The notes beneath the pieces are model-generated. The model was not told the origin of the DNA and searched no databases. It saw only the letters and a program-made list of their open reading frames with translations. A stretch of 40,287 nt of DNA, from positions 1 to 40,287 of the forward strand of contig WGGB01000052.1 of NCBI GenBank assembly GCA_015491935.1, in the 5' to 3' direction. Origin of the DNA: Alteromonadaceae bacterium. GTDB lineage: Bacteria; Pseudomonadota; Gammaproteobacteria; Enterobacterales; Alteromonadaceae. The position numbers and the translations under genes were made by a program. This document shows positions 26,159 to 35,102 of the stretch, piece after piece. Every line of letters starts with the position of its first letter. The stretch's first letter is position 1.

Positions 26159-28744
26159 ATGAAGAAAAACAAAACTATTTTACAAGGTGGCGATAGTGAA
26201 ATAAGTCACCTTTCAAAACAAGCTTTATTGCAAAAAATAACTCAAATGAAATTTGAGTATCAAAACTTGCAGGCTCGTCACACTGCGCTTTTTAAATTAA
26301 ATCAGTTAGCTCATGACTGTGATAACTTGCCTGATTTTTATCAACAAGTTCATTTGGTTATTTCTTCATTAATGACGGCAAAAAACTTTTATATCGTCAT
26401 GTATGACCAAACATTTGAAACGCTTGAGTTTGTCTATCAAGTTGATGAACATGATGATTGGGCCAGTGGTGCGTTTCCTTATGCTAATTTTAAAGGTTCA
26501 TTAACTAGCTATATTATTGAAACGGCAAAACCTTTGTTAGCTAACGAACAAGTAATAGAGCAAATGGAAGCTGACGGTGTTATTAAAGCTATTGGAGCTA
26601 AAGGAACCGACTGGTTGGGAGTGCCTTTAATAAATGACGGTTTTGTTATTGGTGTCATGGCAGTGCAAAGCTATAATGAAAAAACACGCTACCAGCAACA
26701 AGATTTAGATTTACTCAGTTTTGCTGCGCAACACGTGGTTAGTGCGATGACTCGCTTACAAGATCATGAACGATTGCAATCGGCAGTAAATGCACGTACA
26801 CGAGAATTAATGCAACAAATTCGAGAACGAGAAAAGTCAGAGTTATTACAAGAATCATTATTTCGAATATCCGAACTTACCACGAACACCTCTATAGATA
26901 TTAATACCTTTTATCAACAAGTACATAATATTGTTGGTCAATTACTCAATGCTGAAAACTTTTTTATTGCCAAGTATGATCTTGATAGTCAGATGATCAC
27001 CTTTGTGTATTTTTCAGATCAAAGCATTAGCCTAGATGAAAGTCATGATTATTCACCCAAAAAATTTACTAAAGGTTACACTGAATTAGTGCTTAAAAAA
27101 GGTGATACGGTCTTGTTAGATCATGACGATTTACAATTGTTGTACCAGCGCGGCGATATTACACATCCTGATCATGAAGTGGAATCTTGGCTTGGTGTGC
27201 CTTTAAAAAGTGATGATGTCACTATTGGTGCTATGGTGGTACAAAGTTATCAAAAAACACACGTTTATACAGAACAAGATGCTGAATTACTTAAATTTGT
27301 GGCTCAACACGTCTCAACAGCAATTAAACGTAGAGAAACCTTAGATTATGAACGTCGCGCGCATGAATTATTAGAACAACAAGTCAAATTAAGAACCTCA
27401 GCATTAGTTGATGAAATAAAGCAGCGTAAACAAGCCGAAGAAAAATTAAAGTACACAGCATCTCATGATGGTTTAACTGGATTACCTAATAGAGCGGTAT
27501 TTCTTGATTTGCTCAGTCATGCTATTGCCTATAAAAAACGTCACAAAAAGTATAAATTTGCTGTTTTATTTTTAGATTTAGATCGTTTTAAAATGGTAAA
27601 TGATAGTTTAGGGCACCATGCTGGTGATTTATTATTACAATGCGTAGCCAAAGAATTATGCACAGCGGTTAGAGATATGGATACCGTGGCTCGTTTAGGT
27701 GGTGATGAATTTGTAATTTTAATTGAAGATTTAGAAAAAGACGATGAAGTTTTAGTGATAGCCGAGCGGATCATTAAATTATTAAACACGCCTTTTGATA
27801 TAGAAAGCCAAGAGGTTTTTATTGGCACCAGTATTGGTGTGCTCTTTAGCGATGAACGCTATAGCAGTGCTAATACCATGCTACGCGATGCTGATACCGC
27901 CATGTATCATGCTAAATACAATGGTAAAGGTCATTACGAAATATTTGATGCGAGTATGCATGAAAAAGTTCAAAACTCTATATCGCTTGAATCTGATATA
28001 AGAGAGGGACTTGAATTAAACGAATTTATACCCTTTTTTCAGCCTATTTTAGATTTATCTTCAGAGAAAATTATCGGTTTTGAGGCGTTAGCTCGTTGGC
28101 AAAGTCATAAACGCGGCATGGTTTACCCCAATGATTTTATTTCCCTTGCCGAAGAAACTAAGCAGGTAATGGCGATAGATTTTCAGATACTCGAACAGTC
28201 GTGTCAGCAGTTAAAAATTTGGCAAGAAAAGCTCAATAGAGATGACTTATATATAAGCTGTAATTTATTTTGTAACCATTTCTTTAGCGCTTCTTTACCC
28301 GAAGATATTCATAAAATAATTAAGCGTGTAGGTATTAACACTGAGCAAATTCGTATTGAATTAACTGAGCGCGCCTTGCTTGAGCATACCGAAATTGTAT
28401 TAACGAATATGCAAGGTTTAAAAGAGCTAGGTATAAAAATACTCTTAGATGATTTTGGTACGGGTTATTCAAGCCTGAGTTATTTACACCGTTTTCCTAT
28501 TGATGTTTTAAAAATAGACCGTTCTTTTATTGCGAATGCAGATGAATCGTTAAGCCATAAAGCGATTATTAAAACGATTATTGATTTAGCCAAAAACTTG
28601 AATATGTCCACCATAGGTGAGGGCATTGAGAATACTACTGACGCACAATTACTCCTTAAAATGGGGTGTGATTATGCTCAAGGTTATTTCTTTGCTAAAC
28701 CTATGGATGCTGAAAAAGCGACATTATTTTTAAACAACAATTAA
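26159..28744 (+). CDS. Bifunctional c-di-GMP cyclase/phosphodiesterase (GAF-GAF-GGDEF-EAL)
   Basis: Cytoplasmic signalling enzyme of 861 residues. Two GAF sensor domains lie at about 40-205 and 235-400, each with a W-x-GVPL core. A coiled-coil linker follows, then a GGDEF domain (GGDEF at 514-518, preceded by the inhibitory I-site RDMD at 505-508) and an EAL domain. The EAL domain keeps EAL at 642-644 plus ELTE, DDFGTGYSSL, KIDRSFI, the GEGIEN equivalent of AEG, and QGYFF. Both catalytic domains therefore look intact, so the net direction is probably set by the GAF ligands or by partners. ATG at 26159 is chosen over GTG at 26153, with weak support for either. The next genes are an Lrp-type regulator and an HDOD protein. 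Confidence 0.94.
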   Translation: MKKNKTILQGGDSEISHLSKQALLQKITQMKFEYQNLQARHTALFKLNQLAHDCDNLPDFYQQVHLVISSLMTAKNFYIVMYDQTFETLEFVYQVDEHDDWASGAFPYANFKGSLTSYIIETAKPLLANEQVIEQMEADGVIKAIGAKGTDWLGVPLINDGFVIGVMAVQSYNEKTRYQQQDLDLLSFAAQHVVSAMTRLQDHERLQSAVNARTRELMQQIREREKSELLQESLFRISELTTNTSIDINTFYQQVHNIVGQLLNAENFFIAKYDLDSQMITFVYFSDQSISLDESHDYSPKKFTKGYTELVLKKGDTVLLDHDDLQLLYQRGDITHPDHEVESWLGVPLKSDDVTIGAMVVQSYQKTHVYTEQDAELLKFVAQHVSTAIKRRETLDYERRAHELLEQQVKLRTSALVDEIKQRKQAEEKLKYTASHDGLTGLPNRAVFLDLLSHAIAYKKRHKKYKFAVLFLDLDRFKMVNDSLGHHAGDLLLQCVAKELCTAVRDMDTVARLGGDEFVILIEDLEKDDEVLVIAERIIKLLNTPFDIESQEVFIGTSIGVLFSDERYSSANTMLRDADTAMYHAKYNGKGHYEIFDASMHEKVQNSISLESDIREGLELNEFIPFFQPILDLSSEKIIGFEALARWQSHKRGMVYPNDFISLAEETKQVMAIDFQILEQSCQQLKIWQEKLNRDDLYISCNLFCNHFFSASLPEDIHKIIKRVGINTEQIRIELTERALLEHTEIVLTNMQGLKELGIKILLDDFGTGYSSLSYLHRFPIDVLKIDRSFIANADESLSHKAIIKTIIDLAKNLNMSTIGEGIENTTDAQLLLKMGCDYAQGYFFAKPMDAEKATLFLNNN

Positions 28745-28800
28745 TAAATATAGGTGTTTTAACGTATGTTTTTTAATAATAGCCAGAGAATTTTATCGCC

Positions 28801-29277
28801 TTGAGTAAAATAAAACCTAAAGTATTAGATCGTATAGATTTAGCTATTTTAAATACCTTACAACAAAATGCTCGTATATCTAATGTTGAGTTAGCACAGC
28901 AGGTTAATTTAAGTGCAAGTCCCTGTTTAGAACGTGTAAAGCGATTAGAAGAAGATGGGTATATTAAAGGTTATGGCGCTTTTTTAAATGCGAGTATGCT
29001 TAATTATGCTATGTCAGCTTTTATTCAAGTTACACTCGATCGTACCACTGCCGATGTTTTTGAAAATTTTAAACAAGGTATAGTAAAGATCAAAGAAGTT
29101 TCAGAATGTCATTTAGTTGCGGGCGGTTATGATTATTTGCTAAAAATTCGCTTTAGAGATATTTCTTGTTATCGTGACGTATTAGAAAAAGTGGTTTCAT
29201 TACCCGCTGTAGCTCAAACGCATACCTACATGGTAACAGAGCAGATAAAACAAGATTCTGGTGTGCCTATCTACTAA
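28801..29277 (+). CDS. Lrp/AsnC-family transcriptional regulator
   Basis: Feast/famine regulator of 158 residues. An N-terminal HTH (about 8-55) has LDRIDLAILNTLQQNARISN and SASPCLERVKRLEEDGYI. A C-terminal RAM (AsnC ligand-binding) domain follows, with ECHLVAGGYDYLLKIRFRD. It resembles BkdR/PutR-type local regulators rather than global Lrp, but its target cannot be named. The start is TTG at 28801: an in-frame stop lies 21 bases upstream and no ATG occurs near the start. It lies 56 bp after the c-di-GMP enzyme gene and is followed by the HDOD gene within 41 bp. Confidence 0.9.
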   Translation: MSKIKPKVLDRIDLAILNTLQQNARISNVELAQQVNLSASPCLERVKRLEEDGYIKGYGAFLNASMLNYAMSAFIQVTLDRTTADVFENFKQGIVKIKEVSECHLVAGGYDYLLKIRFRDISCYRDVLEKVVSLPAVAQTHTYMVTEQIKQDSGVPIY

Positions 29278-29317
29278 ATTTTCTGAGCGGTTAAAAATAA
29301 AAGGGAACAATTTATTT

Positions 29318-30154
29318 ATGAATGCTTATGATTATGCCGTGCAAGCTAATGGTTCTTTTGCCTTGCCTGATGCTTGTTTTAAAGTGAAAGAATTAATGGC
29401 AAACGAATCGTCTACAGTAGAAGATTTTGCTAACGTTATTAGTCTTGATCCATCAATGACCTCACGATTATTACAAATAGCGAATAGTGCTATTTATAAC
29501 TTTACTGGCGAAATAAGTACCATTTCTCGTGCCATTACTATTATTGGTACGGCGGCTATATACAATATGATGTTAATTGATGTCGCGGCAACTGCATTTA
29601 AGCATTTTTCTAATGATATTGTCGACTTAAAACGCTTTTGGTATTTAAGTGTTTACAGTGCGTTAGCGGCGAAAAATTTAGCCATTAAAGCGAATATTCC
29701 TGATATAGAACGATTATTTGTTGCCGGTTTGCTAGAAAATTTTGGTGAGTTGTTAGTGGCAAAAATAAATCCTGAAATAGCAAAAAAAGTTGATAAATAT
29801 CATGGTGAATATTTACCTTGGCAAGTACAAAAACACTTACTCGGTTTTACCTATACCGACATTTCTGCCGAATTATTAAAAATTTGGCAACTTCCAGAAC
29901 GGGTTATTCTACCTATTCGTCATTTTAATGAAGCTAAATCGATTCAAATTAATAAAGATGTTCACATCTTATATTTAGCATCTCGCTTAGCATTAATTGA
30001 TCGCTTTCCTGAGCGTTTTAGTTATGACGCTTTAATTGATGAAGCTTTTTTTAAAAGGCTTGTTATCACTGAGCAAGATCTTCAACAGGCACAAAAGTTT
30101 GCACAAGATGAAACGCATAATATCCTTACCATCATAAATGCCGGTATGTTTTAA
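29318..30154 (+). CDS. HDOD-domain signalling protein (paralogue A)
   Basis: Cytoplasmic protein of 278 residues made of one HDOD domain, a relative of HD phosphohydrolases often found as regulatory output modules. The N-terminal ISLDPSMTSRLLQIANSAIY and the GLLENFGELLVAK segment define it. In this segment the HD metal dyad is lost (EN in place of HD), so it is almost certainly non-enzymatic. It is about 280 residues long and co-linear with the gene at 36486-37328, with matching segments throughout (for example both begin MNA-x-x-YA and contain LPWQ and GFT). ATG at 29318 is used because the paralogue aligns there, although an open frame extends upstream into the Lrp gene. Confidence 0.88.
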   Translation: MNAYDYAVQANGSFALPDACFKVKELMANESSTVEDFANVISLDPSMTSRLLQIANSAIYNFTGEISTISRAITIIGTAAIYNMMLIDVAATAFKHFSNDIVDLKRFWYLSVYSALAAKNLAIKANIPDIERLFVAGLLENFGELLVAKINPEIAKKVDKYHGEYLPWQVQKHLLGFTYTDISAELLKIWQLPERVILPIRHFNEAKSIQINKDVHILYLASRLALIDRFPERFSYDALIDEAFFKRLVITEQDLQQAQKFAQDETHNILTIINAGMF

Positions 30155-30239
30155 CTTTTATCCTTATCCTAATTTAATTAACTTGGTTATCGTGGTATAG
30201 AAACGTGTACAGCTACTGTCGTAGTTTAGTTAAAATAAT

Positions 30240-30286
30240 GCTTGATAAGTTGCAGACATTAGTAGCAATCCTTGCTAGCATCAAGC
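30240..30286 (+). promoter_or_regulatory. Two-tier hairpin upstream of the NSS transporter
   Basis: An outer stem GCTTGAT/ATCAAGC (30240-30246 and 30280-30286) encloses an inner hairpin TAGCAA-TCC-TTGCTA (30263-30277). It ends 36 bases before the transporter start codon. There is no T-tract after it, so it is not a simple terminator. It may be a 5'-UTR regulatory structure or a protein-binding site. Confidence 0.35.
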
Positions 30287-30322
30287 GCATTAAAATTATA
30301 ATAAAGTAATAGAAGGATAAAT

Positions 30323-31744
30323 ATGAGCGCCCCAAGAGAGCATTTTGGTTCTAAGTTAGGTTTTATTTTAGCCGCAGCTGGGTCTGCGGTTGGTATTGGC
30401 AATATTGTTGGTTTTCCTGTGAATGCAGCAAAAAATGGCGGTGGTGCCTTTTTGTTGATGTATGCCATCTTTGTGGTGTTAATTTGCTTGCCTGTAATGA
30501 TGGCTGAAATGGCGGTGGGTCGTAAAGCCGCTAAAAACCCTGTTGGTGCCTATGGTGCTTTAAGTCATAATGATAGCAAATGGCGTTTTGCTGGCTTATT
30601 AAGCGTGATAACTCCCTTTATGATTGCCGTTTTTTATACCGTATTAACCGTATGGATATTAATTTACTTTGGTGCTGCATTAACGGGTGAATTGTCTTAT
30701 TTAGCCGACCCTAAAGCTTTTGGCGAAATTATTAATAGCCCTTATTTATTTCTCGCTATGATCGCTGTTGGTGCGGTTGTGTATTTTATTTTGGTTGCTG
30801 GCGTAAAAGATGGTATTGAAAAAGGCGCTAAAATAATGATGCCGGCTTTATTTGTCATGTTGATCTTGTTGGTTATTTTTGTACTCACGTTAGATAATGC
30901 GATGGCAGGCGTTAAGTTTTTTCTTGTTCCTGAAGTTGAAAAAATAACACCTAAAGTTATTAGTGGCGCACTTGCCCAAGCTTTTTTCTCTTTATCATTA
31001 GGCATGGGGATATTAGTGACTTATGGCTCTTATATTTCTAAAGACACCAATATTGAAAGCTCAGCTATTTTGGTGGCGATAACCGATACTGCCGTTGCTT
31101 TTATTGCTGGTTTATTAGTATTACCTGCTATTTTCTCTTTTAACCCTGAAATAAATCCTAATGATTTAAGTGATAGTTCGGTATCAATGATATTTATCTT
31201 TTTACCGAAAATATTCTTAGCATTGCAATTATCCGTTGGCTATTTTGCTGCCAGCGCTATTGCGGCAATCTTCTTTTTATTAGTATTTTTTGCCGCGTTA
31301 ACGTCATTGGTGTCAATTATTGAGGTGCCTGTTGCGTATTTAATGGATGAAAAAGCAAAGACCCGTAAAAAAGCCTTAAATAGCGTTTTTATTTGGGGGG
31401 GGATATTAGCTGCGTTATCAGCATTGTCTTTTGGTATGGTTGATTTTTTAACGTCTTTAACTAGCTATGGTGGTGCCAGCAAATCATTATTCGATATTAT
31501 TATCGATATGTTTTATGACACTATTTTACCGTTAAATGGTTTATTAATTTGCTTATTTGTAAGTTATCGTTGGAAAAAAGAAAACTTAAATAAAGAGCTT
31601 AGCGAAGGCAATCCTAGTTTTGGCAAGTCAATTTTAGCTAAATATGTCGACTTTTCATTAGGTACTATTATTCCTGCCGTGGTGTTGGTTATATTTGTGA
31701 CTACAGTGGCGCGTATTTATTTTGGTATTAATATCTTTGGCTAA
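30323..31744 (+). CDS. Sodium-dependent transporter of the NSS/SNF family
   Basis: Inner-membrane Na+-coupled symporter of 473 residues with about 11-12 transmembrane helices. The family signature at the start, REHFGSKLGFILAAAGSAVG followed by IGNIVGFPVNAAKNGGGAF, contains the unwound TM1 region of LeuT-like transporters. The substrate is probably an amino acid or related compound, but it cannot be assigned from sequence. AGAAGGA lies just upstream of the ATG. It is monocistronic with a terminator, and a structured leader lies upstream. Confidence 0.93.
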   Translation: MSAPREHFGSKLGFILAAAGSAVGIGNIVGFPVNAAKNGGGAFLLMYAIFVVLICLPVMMAEMAVGRKAAKNPVGAYGALSHNDSKWRFAGLLSVITPFMIAVFYTVLTVWILIYFGAALTGELSYLADPKAFGEIINSPYLFLAMIAVGAVVYFILVAGVKDGIEKGAKIMMPALFVMLILLVIFVLTLDNAMAGVKFFLVPEVEKITPKVISGALAQAFFSLSLGMGILVTYGSYISKDTNIESSAILVAITDTAVAFIAGLLVLPAIFSFNPEINPNDLSDSSVSMIFIFLPKIFLALQLSVGYFAASAIAAIFFLLVFFAALTSLVSIIEVPVAYLMDEKAKTRKKALNSVFIWGGILAALSALSFGMVDFLTSLTSYGGASKSLFDIIIDMFYDTILPLNGLLICLFVSYRWKKENLNKELSEGNPSFGKSILAKYVDFSLGTIIPAVVLVIFVTTVARIYFGINIFG

Positions 31745-31778
31745 AGTTTTTGAAATAACGTTATAATTAGTACTTTAT

Positions 31779-31804
31779 AAAGAGGTCTTTAAGGCCTCTT
31801 TTTT
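31779..31804 (+). terminator. Rho-independent terminator of the NSS transporter gene
   Basis: Stem AAAGAGG/CCTCTTT with a 9-base loop and a following T-run, 35 bp after the stop codon. Confidence 0.88.
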
Positions 31805-31833
31805 ATTTTTATTTTATTGGTTAAACAAGTTTA

Positions 31834-32721
31834 ATGATTGAACATATTATTTTAAGTGATTTATTACAGTGTCAGCGTTTATTTCATGGGCGTGGCCATG
31901 CCTATGATAATTTAGCTCACGTTAATGTTGATTGGTTAGCGCCAGTAGTATTAATTACGTTATATCAAGAGGTTGAACAGCTTTGGTTACAAACTCAAGC
32001 GCAGTGGCTGTACGATAATATTGGTGATTGCAAATCAGTACAAGTACAGTATCGTTGTCGTGCTAAAGCACCAACTGAAATATTATTTGGTGATAATATT
32101 GAGCAAACTATAGTCACTGAATTAGGGTTAAAATATCAGCTCGAATTTGGTAAAGCGCAAAATACGGGCTTATTTTTAGATATGCGTAATGGCCGCCAAT
32201 GGGTACTTGAACATAGCCAAAATAAAACAGTATTGAATTTATTTGCTTATACTTGTGGCTTTTCAGTTGCGGCTGTTGCGGGTGGTGCCAATAAAACGGT
32301 TAATTTTGATATGAGTAAAGCCTCTCTTGCTAAAGGGCGAGTTAATCATAGATTAAATAATCACGATCTTAAAAAAGTAGTTTTTGAAGGGGTCGATATT
32401 TTTAAATCCAATGGTCGTATTAAAAAACATGGCTTGTATGATGTTATTATTTGCGATCCTCCTTCTTTTCAAAAAGGCTCTGTTAATATTCAACGCGACT
32501 ATAGCAAATTAATTCGCCGCATTCCGCAATGGGCGAATGATAATGCTGTTATTATGCTGTGTTTAAATTCACCTGATTTAGATCGTGAATTTTTGCTCAA
32601 CAATGTTGCCGAACATTGTCCTGAGTGCATCTATCAAGGCGATATAGCGCCACCAGCAGTTTATAAAGAAGCTCATCAAGGTAAAGGCTTAAAAGTGTTG
32701 TTGTTTAAGTATTTGCCGTAA
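31834..32721 (+). CDS. Class I SAM-dependent methyltransferase (RlmI/RlmK-like)
   Basis: Predicted RNA or protein methyltransferase of 295 residues in the Methyltrans_SAM (PF10672-type) family, related to the C-terminal catalytic part of RlmI/RlmK. An N-terminal beta-rich region leads into GLFLDMRNGRQWV, the SAM-binding NLFAYTCGFSVAAVAGGA, the acidic strand-2 motif VNFDMSKASLAKG, and the catalytic DPPSF in VIICDPPSFQKG. It lacks the PUA domain of RlmI, and the target is unknown. It ends 13 bases from the convergent ligE gene. Confidence 0.87.
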   Translation: MIEHIILSDLLQCQRLFHGRGHAYDNLAHVNVDWLAPVVLITLYQEVEQLWLQTQAQWLYDNIGDCKSVQVQYRCRAKAPTEILFGDNIEQTIVTELGLKYQLEFGKAQNTGLFLDMRNGRQWVLEHSQNKTVLNLFAYTCGFSVAAVAGGANKTVNFDMSKASLAKGRVNHRLNNHDLKKVVFEGVDIFKSNGRIKKHGLYDVIICDPPSFQKGSVNIQRDYSKLIRRIPQWANDNAVIMLCLNSPDLDREFLLNNVAEHCPECIYQGDIAPPAVYKEAHQGKGLKVLLFKYLP

Positions 32722-32734
32722 TTATAGTATTAAC

Positions 32735-33598
32735 TTATAAATCATCTCTAATACGCATAAAGCTAGCAAAACGTGGTACACCATTTTTGGTTTTGCCAAA
32801 ATATTTATACGTTATTTGGCTGCCTATCGCGGGGGGATTTTTGCGTTGTTCATTAGTAAATCCACTGCCAATTTTAAAAATAGTGCCATCGCTGGTTTTT
32901 ACTCTGAGTGCACCAAGCATATGACGAAATTTCCCTTTGCCTTGCAGATGCGCTAGCACAATAGCTTCAGCATCTTGATATTTTTTCAGTTTCATTAAGT
33001 GCTTAACTCGACCTACTTTATAATGAGCATTTTGGTTATGTAGCATTAGCCCTTCACCATTTTGTTGAATAACCTCGTCTAAATGAGCAAATAATGCTTT
33101 GCTCGAGGTGAACTTTTCTTGTTTTATCATGCGTAAATAAGGTGAATTTACTTGTGCTACTAAAGTATGCATTTGTTTAATACGTGTTGAAAAGTCGTCT
33201 TTAGAATTAGGTAAATCAAACATCATAAAATGTACTTTTCGCCAGTTAGTATCAAGGGCATTTTGTTGCCTGACGATACCCGAAACTTGTTCAAATTTAC
33301 CTCGGGCTATCCATAATTCACCATCAATGGCTTGTTTGGGCCAATTTTTTGTAAACCAAGTGGGTGTATTTATCAGTAAACCTTGGCGAGTTAATAATTG
33401 TTGTCCATTCCAATAACCGCGGACACCATCTAACTTTTCGCTTACCCAGTATTGTGAAATATCATCAACAGGGCGATAGACAATACCTTTTTGAATGGCA
33501 GGCTTGTGAGCCTTTTTTATTAATGATTGCGCGACTAATTGTTCAGTGCTTAGAATATAACTGGCTATAAAAAATAGAATAATAGAAATCTTTTTCAT
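32735..33598 (-). CDS. ligE: Periplasmic ATP-dependent DNA ligase (LigE type)
   Basis: Minimal ATP-dependent DNA ligase of 287 residues with an N-terminal signal peptide (residues 1 to about 23), so it acts outside the cytoplasm. Motif I EKLDGVRGYW holds the adenylated lysine K55. Further nucleotidyltransferase motifs are visible as DGELW (motif III), the EGLMLHN segment (motif IV) and MKLKKYQDAEAIV (motif V), followed by an OB-fold domain. No extra DNA-binding domain is present, as expected for LigE. LigE proteins have been linked to DNA uptake and extracellular-DNA structure in other bacteria. AAGGACG lies upstream of the ATG. It is divergent (93 bp) from the basic exported protein gene. 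Confidence 0.92.
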   Translation of the reverse strand: MKKISIILFFIASYILSTEQLVAQSLIKKAHKPAIQKGIVYRPVDDISQYWVSEKLDGVRGYWNGQQLLTRQGLLINTPTWFTKNWPKQAIDGELWIARGKFEQVSGIVRQQNALDTNWRKVHFMMFDLPNSKDDFSTRIKQMHTLVAQVNSPYLRMIKQEKFTSSKALFAHLDEVIQQNGEGLMLHNQNAHYKVGRVKHLMKLKKYQDAEAIVLAHLQGKGKFRHMLGALRVKTSDGTIFKIGSGFTNEQRKNPPAIGSQITYKYFGKTKNGVPRFASFMRIRDDL

Positions 33599-33691
33599 AG
33601 TAACGTCCTTGTTTTAAATGGGGTATGTTGTTGTGATATTAATTGTAGACTATTATTAGTATTAGTTTTTAATTAAGAGGATTTATCAAGG

Positions 33692-34222
33692 ATGAAAGTA
33701 AAATTAAGCATTGTTATCTATATTGTTATTTGTATTGCTATATTTTTTTCTAACACGGCCATCGCGGGGAAAAAACGTTGTAAACCACTGTTAGATAAAT
33801 TGCATAATATTCAAGCCCAACAACGACAAGGTTATTCAGCTAAAAAAGGAATGAGTTTACAAACGAGAGCAGATAAGGTGCGTGATAAATGGTGGCAATG
33901 TGAAAATACGTCTATTTACTCACAAAGTAAAAAGCATAAAAAAAAGTTGAAGAAAAAGCAAAAGGCAAAGCATACATCAAGTATTTCAATTAAGGCTTCG
34001 AATGCTGTTAGCGGTAATAGTCGTAAGGTTATTAAACCTTTTGCAACGTCACAAGCCATTGTGATAAAAAGTCGCTTTAAAGGTAAAAAGCAACAAGCTT
34101 GGTTGAATTATTATCAACAACCCAAAAAATGCCAGCGTGCGAAAACAACAAAAATATTTGCTTTTTGTGTTGAAGATAAGTCAAAGCAGCAAGAAGCATT
34201 TATTCGTCAATATCAAAAGTAG
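33692..34222 (+). CDS. Lysine-rich exported hypothetical protein
   Basis: Predicted exported protein of 176 residues with a signal peptide at about 1-25 (ending TAIAG). The mature protein is strongly basic, with lysine clusters such as KKHKKKLKKKQKAK and many K/R throughout, and four cysteines (KRCKPLL, WQCEN, KKCQRA, FAFCVED). The N-terminal part (CKPLLDKLHNIQAQQRQGYS, then a DKWWQCE segment) looks like a compact helical module. No family is recognised with confidence. Its charge and divergent placement with ligE suggest binding of nucleic acid or another anionic polymer in the envelope; this is inference. Confidence 0.75.
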   Translation: MKVKLSIVIYIVICIAIFFSNTAIAGKKRCKPLLDKLHNIQAQQRQGYSAKKGMSLQTRADKVRDKWWQCENTSIYSQSKKHKKKLKKKQKAKHTSSISIKASNAVSGNSRKVIKPFATSQAIVIKSRFKGKKQQAWLNYYQQPKKCQRAKTTKIFAFCVEDKSKQQEAFIRQYQK

Positions 34223-34237
34223 CGCTTATAATAATGC

Positions 34238-34954
34238 TTAAACTTGCTCTGTAAAGGCTACTTTGCTGTGATTATATTGTTCTATGACTTGGCGAATAGT
34301 TTCTTGGCAATAAGGACGTAAGCCACTTAGTAGCATATGCTTTTTACCTTGCCCTATTATTTTATTATCAGATAATAAGTCAAACTCTAACCAAGCATCA
34401 CCCCGTTTACCTTCAAGAGTTAAACTCGTTTTAGCAAGGCGTAAACTAATATTATTGGCGGTTAGCGTAAACATATCTATCGATATATCTTGATACATGA
34501 TCATCGGACGAGTCGGGTTGATCATTACATTATGTTCAGCCATTAATTTAACTAAAATATGTGGAAAAGTTTGCCCTGAAAATTCCACGTAAGCCTTAAT
34601 TAATGAGGTAATTAAGGCTTGATTGGTTGTGCACTCGCCTGACGCTACTATGTTTAAATATTCTTTATTGTTCTCGTCAATAATACTGGCATTGTTATGG
34701 ATTTTTTGAGGAAATTTTAATATTGTCGAGTCTGTAACCATGCCTGAAAAGTTAAAGCTCATTTGTTGATATAAGCCTGCTTTAGCAAGGATCACGGCAA
34801 ACAATAAATCACCGGGAACACAAAACCTTTTAGCATCAATGTTATGTAGGGGATTAAAATCATCGGCGACTTTTTTTGCAAAATCACTGGCTTGCTGGCG
34901 AGTGAAATTAATTTTTTCATCAGATAATTGGTTGTAATATTGTTCAATAAACAT
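34238..34954 (-). CDS. DUF3581 family protein
   Basis: Cytoplasmic protein of 238 residues matching the DUF3581 family, which is widespread in marine gammaproteobacteria and of unknown function. The N-terminal FTRQQASDFAKKVADDFNPL HNID pattern (residues 18-40) and the central LKFPQKIH segment resemble MaoC/hotdog-type dehydratases, so a fatty-acyl or polyketide-like ligand is possible. Catalytic residues cannot be fixed. It is convergent with the basic exported protein gene (15-bp gap). A 148-bp intergenic gap precedes it without a recognisable element. Confidence 0.8.
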   Translation of the reverse strand: MFIEQYYNQLSDEKINFTRQQASDFAKKVADDFNPLHNIDAKRFCVPGDLLFAVILAKAGLYQQMSFNFSGMVTDSTILKFPQKIHNNASIIDENNKEYLNIVASGECTTNQALITSLIKAYVEFSGQTFPHILVKLMAEHNVMINPTRPMIMYQDISIDMFTLTANNISLRLAKTSLTLEGKRGDAWLEFDLLSDNKIIGQGKKHMLLSGLRPYCQETIRQVIEQYNHSKVAFTEQV

Positions 34955-35102
34955 AGAGATAGCTACTTGTCTTTTAATGTAAAATTTTTGTAATGATAAA
35001 TGCTAAAAAGCGCAGCATTCTAACAGTAGTTTCAGTAAATATCGAAAGGTATTAGACTAAGCAGACCAGTAAAAATACTATTTACAGCGTACAAGTGTAT
35101 TT

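Noticed and set aside
29261-29317. Upstream extension of the HDOD frame to GTG at 29261
   Set aside because: It overlaps the Lrp gene, and the paralogue aligns from ATG at 29318.
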